A DNA stretch of 64,000 nt. Source: Psychrobacter sp. BI730 (lineage in GTDB: Bacteria; Pseudomonadota; Gammaproteobacteria; Pseudomonadales; Moraxellaceae). The DNA is taken from positions 49,234 to 113,233 of the forward strand of contig NZ_JAATTV010000011.1 in the NCBI RefSeq assembly GCF_013414195.1. The letters run 5' to 3'. Positions 18,392 through 27,527 of this stretch are shown piece by piece; the stretch's first letter is position 1; each line of letters begins with the position of its first letter. The notes beneath the pieces were generated by a model. It saw nothing but the letters and a program-made list of their open reading frames with translations, did no database searches and was not told the DNA's origin. A program made the translations under genes and the position numbers.

Positions 18392-19555
18392 ATGGAAACG
18401 CCTCAATCAACACCATCTCTAGACATCGCAGCAATTGATTACCATATAGAATCCGTTGCACTCATTGACCGCGCTATTCAAATACGCTGGAATGATGGTA
18501 TTGACAGTACGTACCACTATATCTGGCTGCGTGATAACTGCCCATCGGCTTTTCATCCGCACACTGGCGAGCGTAGCTTTGATTTACTGAGTGTCTCAAA
18601 AGATATCCATCCACTATCCGTCTCTTTTGATGAGACAACGCTAACGATTGAATGGTCAGAACAAGCGCATATCAGTCACTTTGATCAGAGTTGGTTACGT
18701 GAGTTTGGGTATTCTAGTGCATTGGCCAAGGACCATAGCAGTCCTTATGAAAGTTGGGATGGCACGTTTATTGACCACATCCCCATGTATGACCAGCAGA
18801 GCATCATGACCAGTGACAGTGCTTTATATGAGTGGATGAGTGCGCTGGATAAATATGGGCTTACTATCATTGATAATATGCCAGATGACTCTGATGCTGG
18901 CGTACAGACCGCCATGCGAGTCGATTATCTGCGGCAGACTAACTTCGGTATGACCTTTGATGTGATATCAGAAAAGTCACCAATCAATTTGGCTTATACC
19001 TCGCTCTCATTACCTTTGCATACCGACTTGCCAAATCAGGAGTTGCCTCCAGGCTATCAATTCTTGCATTTTTTGAGTAATGAAAGCATAGGCGGCGAAT
19101 CTACTTTCGTAGACGGATTAAAGGTGTTAGAAGGGTTACGAGAAGAGCAGCCTGAGTATTTTCGCTTGCTTGCCGGGTATGCTATCCCCTTTCGTTTTCA
19201 TGACACTGCCCATGATATTCGGGAGCACCACCCCGTCATCAATCTAGACAACTTCGGCAATATTGTCGAAATCAAATACAACGCGCATCTTGCAGATGTT
19301 TTTGATTTGCCCAGTGACGTAATGCATGACTACTATCTCGCTTATCGAGAGCTGATGGCTCGACTAAAAGACAATCGCTATAAGATTGAGTTAAAACTAG
19401 CAGCTGGTCAAATGGTGGTTTTTGATAACCGCCGAGTCCTGCATGGGCGTAATGCCTTTGATGAAAACGTCGGTGAGCGTCGTCTCAAAGGCTGTTATGT
19501 TGACCGCTCAGAATTTAAAAGCCGTTTACGAACGCTTAAAAAGCAACTGGCTTAA
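18392..19555 (+). CDS. Gamma-butyrobetaine dioxygenase-like Fe(II)/2-oxoglutarate oxygenase
   Basis: 387-aa two-domain protein of the GBBH/TMLH family that hydroxylates gamma-butyrobetaine to carnitine or a related betaine. The N-terminal DUF971 domain (residues about 15-110) is recognised by HYIWLRDNCPSAFHPHTGER. The TauD/TfdA catalytic domain shows the iron ligands His210 and Asp212 (LPLHTDLP) and the distal His351 (VVFDNRRVLHGRNAF), with the Arg of the final RxxKGCYVDR segment to bind 2-oxoglutarate. In animal GBBH the N-domain binds zinc through a Cys cluster; here only Cys50 is left of it, so zinc binding may be lost. There is no carnitine operon nearby; the gene stands alone. Confidence 0.87.
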   Translation: METPQSTPSLDIAAIDYHIESVALIDRAIQIRWNDGIDSTYHYIWLRDNCPSAFHPHTGERSFDLLSVSKDIHPLSVSFDETTLTIEWSEQAHISHFDQSWLREFGYSSALAKDHSSPYESWDGTFIDHIPMYDQQSIMTSDSALYEWMSALDKYGLTIIDNMPDDSDAGVQTAMRVDYLRQTNFGMTFDVISEKSPINLAYTSLSLPLHTDLPNQELPPGYQFLHFLSNESIGGESTFVDGLKVLEGLREEQPEYFRLLAGYAIPFRFHDTAHDIREHHPVINLDNFGNIVEIKYNAHLADVFDLPSDVMHDYYLAYRELMARLKDNRYKIELKLAAGQMVVFDNRRVLHGRNAFDENVGERRLKGCYVDRSEFKSRLRTLKKQLA

Positions 19556-19602
19556 CACGACCTGCAAGCTAGCTAAAGCATGGAGCACTGAGCCCACAAA
19601 AA

Positions 19603-19649
19603 AAGCCCCATTTCTCCTCTCTAAACATGAGAGAAGAGAAATGGGGCTT
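19603..19649. terminator. 20-bp bidirectional terminator
   Basis: Arms 19603-19622 and 19630-19649 pair at 19 of 20 positions around a 7-nt loop. An A run on the left becomes a T run for minus-strand transcription, so it mainly ends the operon at 19707-21340; the plus-strand gene may use it too. Confidence 0.85.
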
Positions 19650-19706
19650 AATATTATTCACTTACTGACTTATAGTTATCATAATCTTATAGTGCTAATA
19701 GCAGCC

Positions 19707-20159
19707 CTAATAACTGGATTCACGATATAAGGTTTTATGTGCTTCTATTCTAAAGTCTTCAGCGCTGACAGCAGGCGTTATACCATGTGCACTGTACTTG
19801 GCTTGTATGATCTTTTCTTCCTCACGGAATAGCACATTTTGCGCTTCTTGCTTGAAGTCATGATAGCTAATGGCGGTGTCATCTTCATGACCGTCAATAA
19901 CTATAGGTTTGCTAGGCTGGTTTTGGCTATTCGAATGCTGTTGTGCAGCCTGATTAGCATTAGCCTCTTTAGTAATGTTGCTGACTGTTAAACCGTTATT
20001 AGTCGTCGACGCTTGAGATAGCGTGGAAGAAATACGGTTAGACATATAGAAGGCGGATATTAGAACAATACAGATGACACTGATAATAGCAAAAACAAGG
20101 CTACGGGGTCTGATGCTTTTTGGCTCGATATCATTATTCACGTTTTCTGATTCATTCAT
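19707..20159 (-). CDS. Single-pass membrane protein with two C-terminal DF[KR]xE repeats
   Basis: A 150-aa protein I do not recognise. A short basic N-terminus (IRPRS) is followed by one membrane span at about 21-40, so the C-terminal 110 residues should lie in the periplasm. After a Gln/Asn/Ser-rich linker there are two copies of a roughly 19-residue motif: AISYHDFKQEAQNVLFREE (about 96-114) and AVSAEDFRIEAHKTLYRES (about 130-148, ending two residues before the stop). The upstream gene of the pair ends with the same motif. The two genes are 161 bp apart on the same strand and appear to be relatives built around this tail. No enzyme motif is visible. Confidence 0.65.
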   Translation of the reverse strand: MNESENVNNDIEPKSIRPRSLVFAIISVICIVLISAFYMSNRISSTLSQASTTNNGLTVSNITKEANANQAAQQHSNSQNQPSKPIVIDGHEDDTAISYHDFKQEAQNVLFREEEKIIQAKYSAHGITPAVSAEDFRIEAHKTLYRESSY

Positions 20160-20276
20160 AGTTACGTACCGTATAATTCATATCATAAATGGCACATAAA
20201 CGCGCCTTTTACATAATGATACGAATTTTATATTGTGTTGCAACAATTTCTAGTACGAGCGCTCGAATAAATTGAT

Positions 20277-20295
20277 AGACGGTTATCTAACCGTC
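20277..20295. repeat. Short hairpin between the two membrane-protein genes
   Basis: AGACGGTTA and TAACCGTCT face each other with only TC between them. There is no T tract in the minus direction; it may be a weak attenuator or a protein-binding palindrome. Confidence 0.4.
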
Positions 20296-20320
20296 TGAAA
20301 TGGTATAAAACGTAAATCCT

Positions 20321-21340
20321 TTAATTATTGGTTTCGCGGTACAAGGTAGTCTGCGACTCTTGTCTAAAGTCCTCATAAGTTATAGCAGCTTCCTCAGTAG
20401 CTATAACAGTGGCATCATTTTCTGGTGTAGGAGCTTCAGAGGTTGACTTTGACTCATTAGCAGCTGGCAGGTCCTGTCTATTGTTGTCCAAAGTATCTTG
20501 CTGAGTAGTGGCTGGTTGCGTACTTACAGGGTCAACGCCATCCGTAGTTGTTTGACTGTCAGTAGACAGTACTGGATCAACACTAACAGCTGGTGTACTG
20601 TCTATCTCTACATTACCATCAGTGCTGTTGTCTATACTATCAACCGCAGAAGTAGATAAGACTCCTGAAAACACGAGCATTAATGCAATAGCAACCAATA
20701 CTACTGAACCAATTACCATAGCCATCATGATTGGTTTCTTGCTTTTGATCACTTTATTGTTTATGACTGGCTCTTCGATAACTGATTCAGACACATTCTC
20801 AATTTTCAAAGGGATGTTTAAAGAATCATCATCCGATATCTCATTTATGTTAGATTCACTATGGTCAACCGTAGAGTGCGACTCTGTTTGATTGCTACTA
20901 TCTATCTTGTTGCGTTCTATGTATTCTGAGGCTTCTGTATCTGAACTGACATCATTGACATCAATACTAATACTATCGCTATCATTGGCGATATTCAGCA
21001 CATTATTTTCAGATATATTTTCAAATACTGTACTTGTATCTGAAGCTTCAGAGGTAGTGTTTGCTGCTGTAGCATTTTCTGTTTCTAGCAATAATTCTTG
21101 CTCACTGCTTTGATCTTCAAACAGCTGTAACTCTTCTGTGCTCAAAGGTTCGAAAGCGGCAAGGTTCTTTGCACTCTCTAGTGTTTCAAATTCAGCCTGA
21201 TCGTTCTCTTCAGAACCATGAACTCGATTAATAAAGCGTTCATAGATATCATTGTTATTACGCTTACGCGATTTTTGGTCAATAATTCTAGCCAATTTTT
21301 CATCAAAATCGGTGCCAGCGTCTTTTTTTTCGTCGCTCAT
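20321..21340 (-). CDS. Acidic single-pass membrane protein ending in the same DFRxE motif
   Basis: 339-aa protein of unknown function. The N-terminal 200 residues are strongly acidic and Ser/Asn-rich (for example ISDDDSLNIPLKIENVSESV) and should be cytoplasmic, ahead of KSKKP and one membrane span at about 204-226. The periplasmic part is a Thr/Ser/Gln-rich linker and closes with AITYEDFRQESQTTLYRETN, a third copy of the motif found twice in the downstream gene. The first 45 residues (DFDEKLARIIDQKSRKRNNN, then IYERFINRVHG) look ordered and helical. The layout suggests a protein linking cytoplasm and periplasm, with the conserved tail as the interaction site; that is inference. Confidence 0.65.
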   Translation of the reverse strand: MSDEKKDAGTDFDEKLARIIDQKSRKRNNNDIYERFINRVHGSEENDQAEFETLESAKNLAAFEPLSTEELQLFEDQSSEQELLLETENATAANTTSEASDTSTVFENISENNVLNIANDSDSISIDVNDVSSDTEASEYIERNKIDSSNQTESHSTVDHSESNINEISDDDSLNIPLKIENVSESVIEEPVINNKVIKSKKPIMMAMVIGSVVLVAIALMLVFSGVLSTSAVDSIDNSTDGNVEIDSTPAVSVDPVLSTDSQTTTDGVDPVSTQPATTQQDTLDNNRQDLPAANESKSTSEAPTPENDATVIATEEAAITYEDFRQESQTTLYRETNN

Positions 21341-21573
21341 AGAATAATACCAAACCAGTTTTTTTACTGGTGTTAAATGATTGCTAGAATGAATTTTCTT
21401 ACTATAGTGTAACAGTGTTATTAGCCAACAATATAGTTGCTCGACCTATTATCTTCAAGCACAATTTATGGGATAACGCTAATATTGATAAGAACTATTC
21501 TAAATAATATGATAAACCAACCCTAAGAACTGATCTATGTAGAGATAACATAGACTATGACAGGCTCAATAGT

Positions 21574-22599
21574 ATGGATTTAAAACAGCTTAATGCGTTT
21601 ATCGCGGTTGCAGATTTGTGCAGCTTTAGCGCTGCCGCCACCAAGACAGGACTGTCACAGCCGACCCTGAGTCGCTTGCTAAAACAGCTAGAGACTGACA
21701 TGGGCGTGGTGCTTATTGATCGCTACCACAGGCCACTACATCTGACTGAAGCGGGCAGTTTTTTCTACGATAAAATAAGCACCATACTGACCGAGATTGA
21801 TACGGTGACTAGTATGACTCAGCGTCTATCAGCACCCAGCAGCGTTTTAAATATAGGTTTTGTGCCCTCAGTGCTATATGGCCTGTTGCCTGAAATCATT
21901 GCCACGCTTAAACAGTTCAGCCCTGATATCGACGTTAATTTAAAAGACATTAGCTCATATCAACAAATGGATGCCCTCAAGTCTGGTGAGATTGATGTTG
22001 GTTTTGGCCGATTTGCCCATCAAGATCCATGGATTCAGCAGATTCTGCTACGTCATGAACGCTACGTGGTGGCATTGCCAAAATCACACCCGCTTGCCAA
22101 TGTACGTAAGCAGCGCTTGATAGACCTAGCGAACAATCGCTTAATTTTATATCATCAAACACATTTGCCAGTATCGTCCACGGTGACGACAGAGGCAGTG
22201 ACCCAAGCGAACGACAAGTTATCTACAAATAGAGTCAACCGTGCTGCTACTCATGAAGCAGCATCTAGCGAGCCTATTACTGAGCCTTTACTACATCTTT
22301 TTGCCCAGTATGGCATCTCACCTTTTATGACCACGACAGTCAGTGATTTGCAGGTCGCATTGGGACTGGTCGCGGCAGGCGAAGGCATTACATTGGTGCC
22401 TGCCAGCTTGCAAACCGTACGTACGGAACAGATCAGCTACCAACGTTTGGTTCATGAAAATGTCACCTCCCCTATTTATTTACACACCCTCAAAGACTTT
22501 GTACACCCAAAAATACCTGACTTGCTCACAGCCATTTATCACGTCTACGAACAGCGCGGCATTACTTATCGGCAGCAAAATTTTGTGTCACAGGCCTAA
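21574..22599 (+). CDS. LysR-family transcriptional regulator
   Basis: 341 aa with the LysR winged HTH at residues 1-60 (MDLKQLNAFIAVADLCSFSA, TKTGLSQPTLSRLLKQLE, VVLIDRYHRPLHLTEAG) and a periplasmic-binding-protein-like effector domain (VLNIGFVPSVLYGLLPEII, IDVGFGRFA, LVAAGEGITLVPASL). The effector domain has an insert around residues 195-235 (TTEAVTQANDKLSTNRV region), longer than the common 300-aa LysR length. The next gene in the same direction, an Nramp-family transporter 284 bp on, is the likely target. The divergent side is the acidic membrane-protein operon. The ligand cannot be told. Confidence 0.9.
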   Translation: MDLKQLNAFIAVADLCSFSAAATKTGLSQPTLSRLLKQLETDMGVVLIDRYHRPLHLTEAGSFFYDKISTILTEIDTVTSMTQRLSAPSSVLNIGFVPSVLYGLLPEIIATLKQFSPDIDVNLKDISSYQQMDALKSGEIDVGFGRFAHQDPWIQQILLRHERYVVALPKSHPLANVRKQRLIDLANNRLILYHQTHLPVSSTVTTEAVTQANDKLSTNRVNRAATHEAASSEPITEPLLHLFAQYGISPFMTTTVSDLQVALGLVAAGEGITLVPASLQTVRTEQISYQRLVHENVTSPIYLHTLKDFVHPKIPDLLTAIYHVYEQRGITYRQQNFVSQA

Positions 22600-22883
22600 A
22601 TGGGCAGATATCCGTTGAATATTGTGTTATAAAGAACCGCCAAAAATAATTCATTTTAAATATTGATATTATTTTATAAGTATGCTAACTAACAAGAATA
22701 GCAATGCAAACAAATAGTAATAATAACTAGAATAATCATTCTCCTAGACAGTGTTGGTGCGATAAAGTCGATACGATGTAAATCGTTTTATATTTAGACG
22801 GTTTATAGGACGTTCTTTTCTGATCATTGGCAAGCTGACACAGGTAAGTGATAATTTGCTGTTTTAACCATTTCGAGGTATTC

Positions 22884-24170
22884 ATGTCCACACAACAACT
22901 CAACAACCCAAGTGCCCCTGACGATAGCGTTGCCTCGCAACAAGAGGGCTTTAGCTGGCGCATCTTTGGCCCAGGCATTTTGATGGCAACTGCTGCCATT
23001 GGTGGTTCGCATTTGATTTCATCAACACAGGCCGGTGCTATCTATGGCTGGCAATTGGCTATTATGATTGTATTGGCTAACGTGTTTAAGTATCCGTTTT
23101 TTCGCTTTGCAACTGACTACGTCTACGATACTGGCGAGAGTTTGATTGCAGGCTATGCCAAACGCTCAAAGGTATATCTTTGGATATATTTTATTCTTTC
23201 TATCTTGTCAGCGGTTATTAGTACGGGTGCGGTCTCACTTATTGCGGCCGTAATTTTGGGCTTTATGTTGCCAGCCTCACTTGGTCTGTCGACAATGGCG
23301 TTATCTCTCATTATCGTCGCAGTCTCTTGGTTCTTTTTGATTGCAGGGCATTATAAGTTGCTCGATGGTGTGACTAAGTGGATTATGATTGCGCTTACCA
23401 CGGCTACTGTTGCTGCAGTTATCATTGCTGCTGGCAAGCCAACCGTTATGGCAGTAGATTTTGTGGCGGCCTCTCCTTGGAATTTAGCCACGTTGGGATT
23501 TATCGTAGCACTCATGGGCTGGATGCCAGCACCGCTAGAGTTTGCAGCAATTACATCTATGTGGACCTCTGCCAAAGTCAAAGCAGATCACACCACGCAT
23601 AGCCAAGGTTTGTTAGATTTTAACGTTGGCTATGCAGTTTCAGCGATATTGGCGTTGTTCTTCTTATCGTTAGGTGTGTTTGTCCAGTATGGATCAGGAC
23701 AAGAGATTGAGTTGGTCGGCGGTGCTTATATCAACCAGTTGATCAATATGTATACCGCAACCATTGGTGAATGGTCGAGGCTACTGGTCGCTTTCGTCGC
23801 CTTTATGTGTATGTTCGGCACGACCATCACCTGTGCTGATGGCTATGGACGCGCTAATGCTGAATGCTGGCGCTTGCTAAAAGGTGAAAGCGAAATAAAT
23901 AAAAAGCAGATCGCTTTTTGGACGACCTATGCCATCGGTGGTGGTCTAGTAATTATCACTTTCTTCACAGGACAACTAGGCGCTATGCTTAAGTTTGCCA
24001 TGATATCGGCGTTCGTCTCTGCGCCTATTTTTGGTTGGTTAAACTACTCATTGGTTAAAAAGCATAAGAAACTGTCAGCAGGTATGAATGCTTTGTCTAT
24101 CGCAGGCTTAATATTCTTGGCAGGCTTCGCGTTATTGTTCTTAGCCAATATGGCAGGTCTATTTGCTTAA
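22884..24170 (+). CDS. Atypical Nramp-family transporter
   Basis: 428-aa inner-membrane protein with about eleven membrane spans and clear Nramp organisation: TM1 GPGILMATAAIGGSHLISST, TM6 GFIVALMGWMPAPLEFAAI. The start at 22884 follows CGAGGT; an upstream in-frame start lacks support. In metal-transporting Nramps TM1 carries DPGN, whose Asp and Asn bind the metal; here those positions are Gly40 and His43 (GGSH). The TM6 Met (Met214) is kept in MPA instead of MPH. The substrate may therefore not be Mn2+/Fe2+. The fold assignment is firm; the function is not. Confidence 0.85.
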   Translation: MSTQQLNNPSAPDDSVASQQEGFSWRIFGPGILMATAAIGGSHLISSTQAGAIYGWQLAIMIVLANVFKYPFFRFATDYVYDTGESLIAGYAKRSKVYLWIYFILSILSAVISTGAVSLIAAVILGFMLPASLGLSTMALSLIIVAVSWFFLIAGHYKLLDGVTKWIMIALTTATVAAVIIAAGKPTVMAVDFVAASPWNLATLGFIVALMGWMPAPLEFAAITSMWTSAKVKADHTTHSQGLLDFNVGYAVSAILALFFLSLGVFVQYGSGQEIELVGGAYINQLINMYTATIGEWSRLLVAFVAFMCMFGTTITCADGYGRANAECWRLLKGESEINKKQIAFWTTYAIGGGLVIITFFTGQLGAMLKFAMISAFVSAPIFGWLNYSLVKKHKKLSAGMNALSIAGLIFLAGFALLFLANMAGLFA

Positions 24171-24224
24171 GCTTTTTGCTTAATTTAAAACTCAGCACTT
24201 AACAATCTTATTTAAGCGGAACAT

Positions 24225-24256
24225 AAGCCCTAATAGCCTAGCTGTTGGGGCTTTTT
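24225..24256 (+). terminator. Rho-independent terminator after the Nramp gene
   Basis: AAGCCCTAATAGC pairs with GCTGTTGGGGCTT (13 bp including two G-T wobbles) around a CTA loop and runs into five Ts. Confidence 0.85.
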
Positions 24257-24543
24257 GATGAGTGTAATTATATCAATAAGGCAAGGCAGCCTTAGTAATT
24301 GTAACTAAATGTAAAAAATAGAAGATTCTAAAAGCTGTGATTTTAAGTAATATGAATACTTATCATAAGAAATTACCAATAAATGCATAATGCTATTTGA
24401 ATCATGAATACTATTAAAAATAATACATTCAATTATTATTTAAATTAAATACCAATCAAGAACCTAAACTTTTCAGGCATGAATAATTGAGTATAATCAA
24501 CTACAACAATTAGAATATTCTCCCTCCATGTAAGGACAGTCAC
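24257..24543. other. Leader region of the propionate locus
   Basis: Very AT-rich 287 bp with no gene. It should contain the prpB promoter; TAATTATT-type stretches abound and no single -10/-35 pair or operator stands out. A GTAAGGACAG ribosome site lies just ahead of prpB. Confidence 0.5.
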
Positions 24544-25437
24544 ATGACTTCATCTTCAGCAGGCGCGCGCTTTCGCAGTGCTCTCACTCAAAAAAATGAT
24601 AACAACCAACCATTACAGATTGCAGGCGCTATCAATGCCTATACAGCGATGATGGCGACCCAAGTTGGTCACCAAGCGTTGTATCTCTCTGGTGCTGGCG
24701 TGGCCAATGCCTCATTTGGCTTGCCTGATCTCGGTATGACCAGCCTTGATAACGTACTAGAAGATGCTCGCCGTATCACCGATGCCGTTGACACACCGCT
24801 ATTGGTTGATATCGATACTGGCTTTGGTGGCGCGTTTAACATCGCCCAGACCATCAGAAAGATGGAAAAAGCAGGCGTCGCGGCGGTACATATCGAAGAC
24901 CAAGTGGCACAAAAACGTTGTGGTCATCGCCCTAATAAAGAAATCGTTAGTATCTCAGAGATGGTTGATCGTCTAAAAGCGGCGTTGGACGCAAAGACTG
25001 ACCCTGACTTTGTAGTGATGGCTCGTACAGATGCCCTATCAGTAGAAGGTTTGGACGCTGCTGTTGAACGTGCCGTCGCATTTCAAGAAGCGGGCGCAGA
25101 TATGATCTTTGCAGAAGCGCTGACCGATATCGAGATGTATCGTAAGTTCACTGATGTACTCGATATTCCAGTACTAGCAAACATGACAGAGTTTGGTCAG
25201 ACAGATCTATATACCACTGATCAGTTGTATAGTGTGGGTGTCGAGATGGTGCTATATCCACTATCCGCTTTCCGCGCTATGAACAAAGCAGCATTGAACG
25301 TTTATCAGCATTTGTTAGATGATGGTACACAAGACAAAGTCGTTGATACCATGCAGACTCGTATGGAGCTCTATGATTTCTTGAACTATCATGAGTTTGA
25401 GCAGACACTAGACAAGCTATTTGCTGATAATAAGTAG
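24544..25437 (+). CDS. prpB: Methylisocitrate lyase
   Basis: Splits 2-methylisocitrate to pyruvate and succinate, the last step of propionate breakdown by the methylcitrate cycle. A member of the PEP mutase/isocitrate lyase superfamily: 297 aa, with metal-binding VDIDTGFGG (residues 88-96) and the catalytic loop KRCGH at 124-128 (Cys126), short as expected for PrpB rather than isocitrate lyase. The N-terminal [20 protein letters not shown] is diagnostic. First gene of the prp region, ahead of a lipoprotein gene and prpC. Confidence 0.96.
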   Translation: MTSSSAGARFRSALTQKNDNNQPLQIAGAINAYTAMMATQVGHQALYLSGAGVANASFGLPDLGMTSLDNVLEDARRITDAVDTPLLVDIDTGFGGAFNIAQTIRKMEKAGVAAVHIEDQVAQKRCGHRPNKEIVSISEMVDRLKAALDAKTDPDFVVMARTDALSVEGLDAAVERAVAFQEAGADMIFAEALTDIEMYRKFTDVLDIPVLANMTEFGQTDLYTTDQLYSVGVEMVLYPLSAFRAMNKAALNVYQHLLDDGTQDKVVDTMQTRMELYDFLNYHEFEQTLDKLFADNK

Positions 25438-25469
25438 TTAATAACTAATAATTGCCAAGTAGCAACGCC

Positions 25470-25505
25470 GAAACGATAAACCACCTCTGTGTGCTTTATC
25501 GTTTC
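25470..25505. repeat. Intercistronic hairpin after prpB
   Basis: GAAACGATAAA and TTTATCGTTTC (11 bp) around a 14-nt loop with no T run following. It could protect or partly terminate the prpB transcript. Confidence 0.5.
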
Positions 25506-25537
25506 AAAACCCGTCTTCATTTACCTTTAGGTTATTT

Positions 25538-26194
25538 ATGCCATTTTCTACTGCTCATACGGTTGTCAAATCCTCACTACTTAGTAGCACGCTTGCGGCG
25601 CTGTTATTCATGACAGGCTGTGATAAAACACCAGAAAACGTCGACGATACTACCAGTGATACGAGCGAGACTGTGGTTAGCGAAAGCGAAGCTGCACCTT
25701 CAGAGACTGATGCTCAAAATGACTTGATCATGACGACGATTACATTAGATACCGTCAACAGCCTATTGTTTGCACCAATTATCAATAGCGGCGCGCTCAG
25801 TGAAGAGCAAGTCAGCTGCCTCGAGTCACGTGACAAAGACTTGGGTAAAGCGGAAGTCGATCGTTTTTATAAGAGTCAGTTTACTGATGCAGAGTTAAAA
25901 GAATTAGATGATTTTTATACGTCGGACGTGGGTAAAAAGCTGCTTGCTTTTGGCAATGAGCAATTGCGCGTCATGAATGGCGAAGAAGTAGCAACGCCAA
26001 TGGCTGACCCTACTCCAGAAGAAATGACTGAGATTCAGACATTTATGGAGTCACCACTGGGTGCCAAATATATGAAGATCAACAATGCAGAAGGCGAAGG
26101 CAGTGCAATGGAAGTCTTAAATGGCCCTATTGAAGCTGAATTTGAGCGTTGTAACGTCGATTTAGACGGTCCACAGCCTGAACAGCCTGCATAA
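25538..26194 (+). CDS. Lipoprotein with DUF2059-like region, inserted between prpB and prpC
   Basis: 218 aa with a signal peptide and lipobox (LLFMTGCDKTPEN, Cys about residue 28), then an acidic Ser/Thr/Glu linker. The segment around residues 108-150 (DRFYKSQFTDAELKELDDFY, TSDVGKKLLAFGNEQ) has the look of DUF2059 proteins, in which FTxxELxxLxxFYxSxxGKKL recurs. A second such block follows (EMTEIQTFMESPLGAKYMKI). The role is unknown; there is no known reason for a lipoprotein in the propionate pathway, so its position may be chance or it may share its regulation. The DUF2059 match is by pattern only. Confidence 0.7.
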   Translation: MPFSTAHTVVKSSLLSSTLAALLFMTGCDKTPENVDDTTSDTSETVVSESEAAPSETDAQNDLIMTTITLDTVNSLLFAPIINSGALSEEQVSCLESRDKDLGKAEVDRFYKSQFTDAELKELDDFYTSDVGKKLLAFGNEQLRVMNGEEVATPMADPTPEEMTEIQTFMESPLGAKYMKINNAEGEGSAMEVLNGPIEAEFERCNVDLDGPQPEQPA

Positions 26195-26286
26195 CGCTAA
26201 ACTGGCGCTATAGTCATTAACCAATAAATTTATTGTCAGAAACACCGTTTTCACTCAAAAAAGCTACCAACAAAAGGAATGTAAAT

Positions 26287-27414
26287 ATGGCAGCACAGAA
26301 AGAACTTTCAGGCGCAGGTCTACGTGGACAAGTCGCTGGTAAAACCTCTCTATCTACCGTTGGCAAATCAGGCTCTGGTCTGACCTATCGCGGTTATGAT
26401 GTATCAGAACTGGCAGATAAGTGTATTTTTGAAGAAGTGGGGTATTTGCTGTTATACGGCAATTTGCCTACTCAAAGCGAGCTTGATGCCTATCAAGCCA
26501 AGCTCAAAAGCTTACGTGGCCTACCACAAGCGTTAAAAGACGTGCTTGAACGTATCCCAGCTGATGCGCATCCAATGGACGTGCTACGTACTGGCTGCTC
26601 TATGCTTGGCAACCTTGAGACCGAAACTGATTTTGCTCAGCAAAACGATCAAACTGACCGTATGCTAGCTGCCTTCCCATCGATTATCAACTATTGGTAT
26701 CGTTTTACCCACGACAATGTACGTATCGAGACCGATACAGATGATGCCACTATTGGCGGACATTTCTTACATTTGCTCAAAGGCGAAAAACCAAACGAGC
26801 TGCACGAAAAAGTGATGAACGTCTCGCTTATCCTTTATGCAGAGCATGAGTTTAACGCGTCGACCTTTACCGCTCGTGTGTGTGCATCTACCTTATCTGA
26901 CATTCATTCTTGTATCACTGGTGCAATCGGTTCACTACGCGGTCCATTGCATGGTGGAGCGAATGAAGCGGCGATGGATATGATTGAAGGTTTCAGCTCA
27001 CCTGATGAAGCTGAAGAAGAGATGATGGGTATGTTGGCTCGTAAAGACAAAATCATGGGCTTTGGTCATGCCATCTATAGTGAGTCAGATCCACGTAACG
27101 TTGTGATTAAAGGCTGGGCTGAGAAACTGGCCGCTGACGTGGGTGATGAAGTGCTATACCCAGTATCGGTACGCTGTGAAGAAGTGATGTGGCGCGAGAA
27201 GAAACTGTTCTGTAATGCTGACTTTTTCCATGCTTCTGCCTATCACTTTATGGGTATCCCGACCAAGCTATTCACCCCTATCTTTGTCTGTTCACGCTTG
27301 ACTGGTTGGGCTGCTCACGTATTTGAGCAACGTGCTAACAACCGTATCATTCGCCCAAGTGCAGAGTACACTGGCGAAGATCTGCGCCCAGTACCAGATA
27401 TGAGTGCACGTTAA
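26287..27414 (+). CDS. prpC: 2-Methylcitrate synthase
   Basis: Condenses propionyl-CoA with oxaloacetate to 2-methylcitrate. Start at ATG 26287 after AAAGGAATG gives 375 aa; a TTG 54 bp upstream is in frame but lacks a ribosome site and would add residues not found in the family. Conserved: GKSGSGLTYRGYDVSELA, PADAHPMDVLRTG, catalytic His222 in GPLHGGANEAAM and His261 in GFGHAIYSESDPR. The short, citrate-synthase-like form with no N-terminal domain, together with acnD and prpB beside it, fits PrpC better than GltA. Confidence 0.95.
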   Translation: MAAQKELSGAGLRGQVAGKTSLSTVGKSGSGLTYRGYDVSELADKCIFEEVGYLLLYGNLPTQSELDAYQAKLKSLRGLPQALKDVLERIPADAHPMDVLRTGCSMLGNLETETDFAQQNDQTDRMLAAFPSIINYWYRFTHDNVRIETDTDDATIGGHFLHLLKGEKPNELHEKVMNVSLILYAEHEFNASTFTARVCASTLSDIHSCITGAIGSLRGPLHGGANEAAMDMIEGFSSPDEAEEEMMGMLARKDKIMGFGHAIYSESDPRNVVIKGWAEKLAADVGDEVLYPVSVRCEEVMWREKKLFCNADFFHASAYHFMGIPTKLFTPIFVCSRLTGWAAHVFEQRANNRIIRPSAEYTGEDLRPVPDMSAR

Positions 27415-27450
27415 GTAATTGTTGTTCATTGCTTATTGCTAAACAATCAT

Positions 27451-27478
27451 TATCAGCTAGCGGCAATGCTAGCTGATA
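27451..27478. repeat. Hairpin 1 in the prpC-acnD spacer
   Basis: TATCAGCTAGC / GCTAGCTGATA, a perfect 11-bp stem around GGCAAT. No T run directly after. Confidence 0.6.
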
Positions 27479-27481
27479 CAG

Positions 27482-27527
27482 GTATGATGATTGAGCCTTG
27501 TTATTTTTTTAGGCTTAATCGTCATAC
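27482..27527. repeat. Hairpin 2 in the prpC-acnD spacer
   Basis: A 16-bp stem, with two wobble positions, pairs 27482-27497 with 27512-27527; its loop contains seven Ts. With hairpin 1 three bases upstream it forms a double structure that could act as an attenuator or an RNase barrier between prpC and acnD. Confidence 0.55.

Noticed and set aside
21574..22599. LysR gene as the regulator of the prp genes
   Set aside because: A transporter gene and a strong terminator lie between it and prpB; known prp regulators are PrpR or GntR types.
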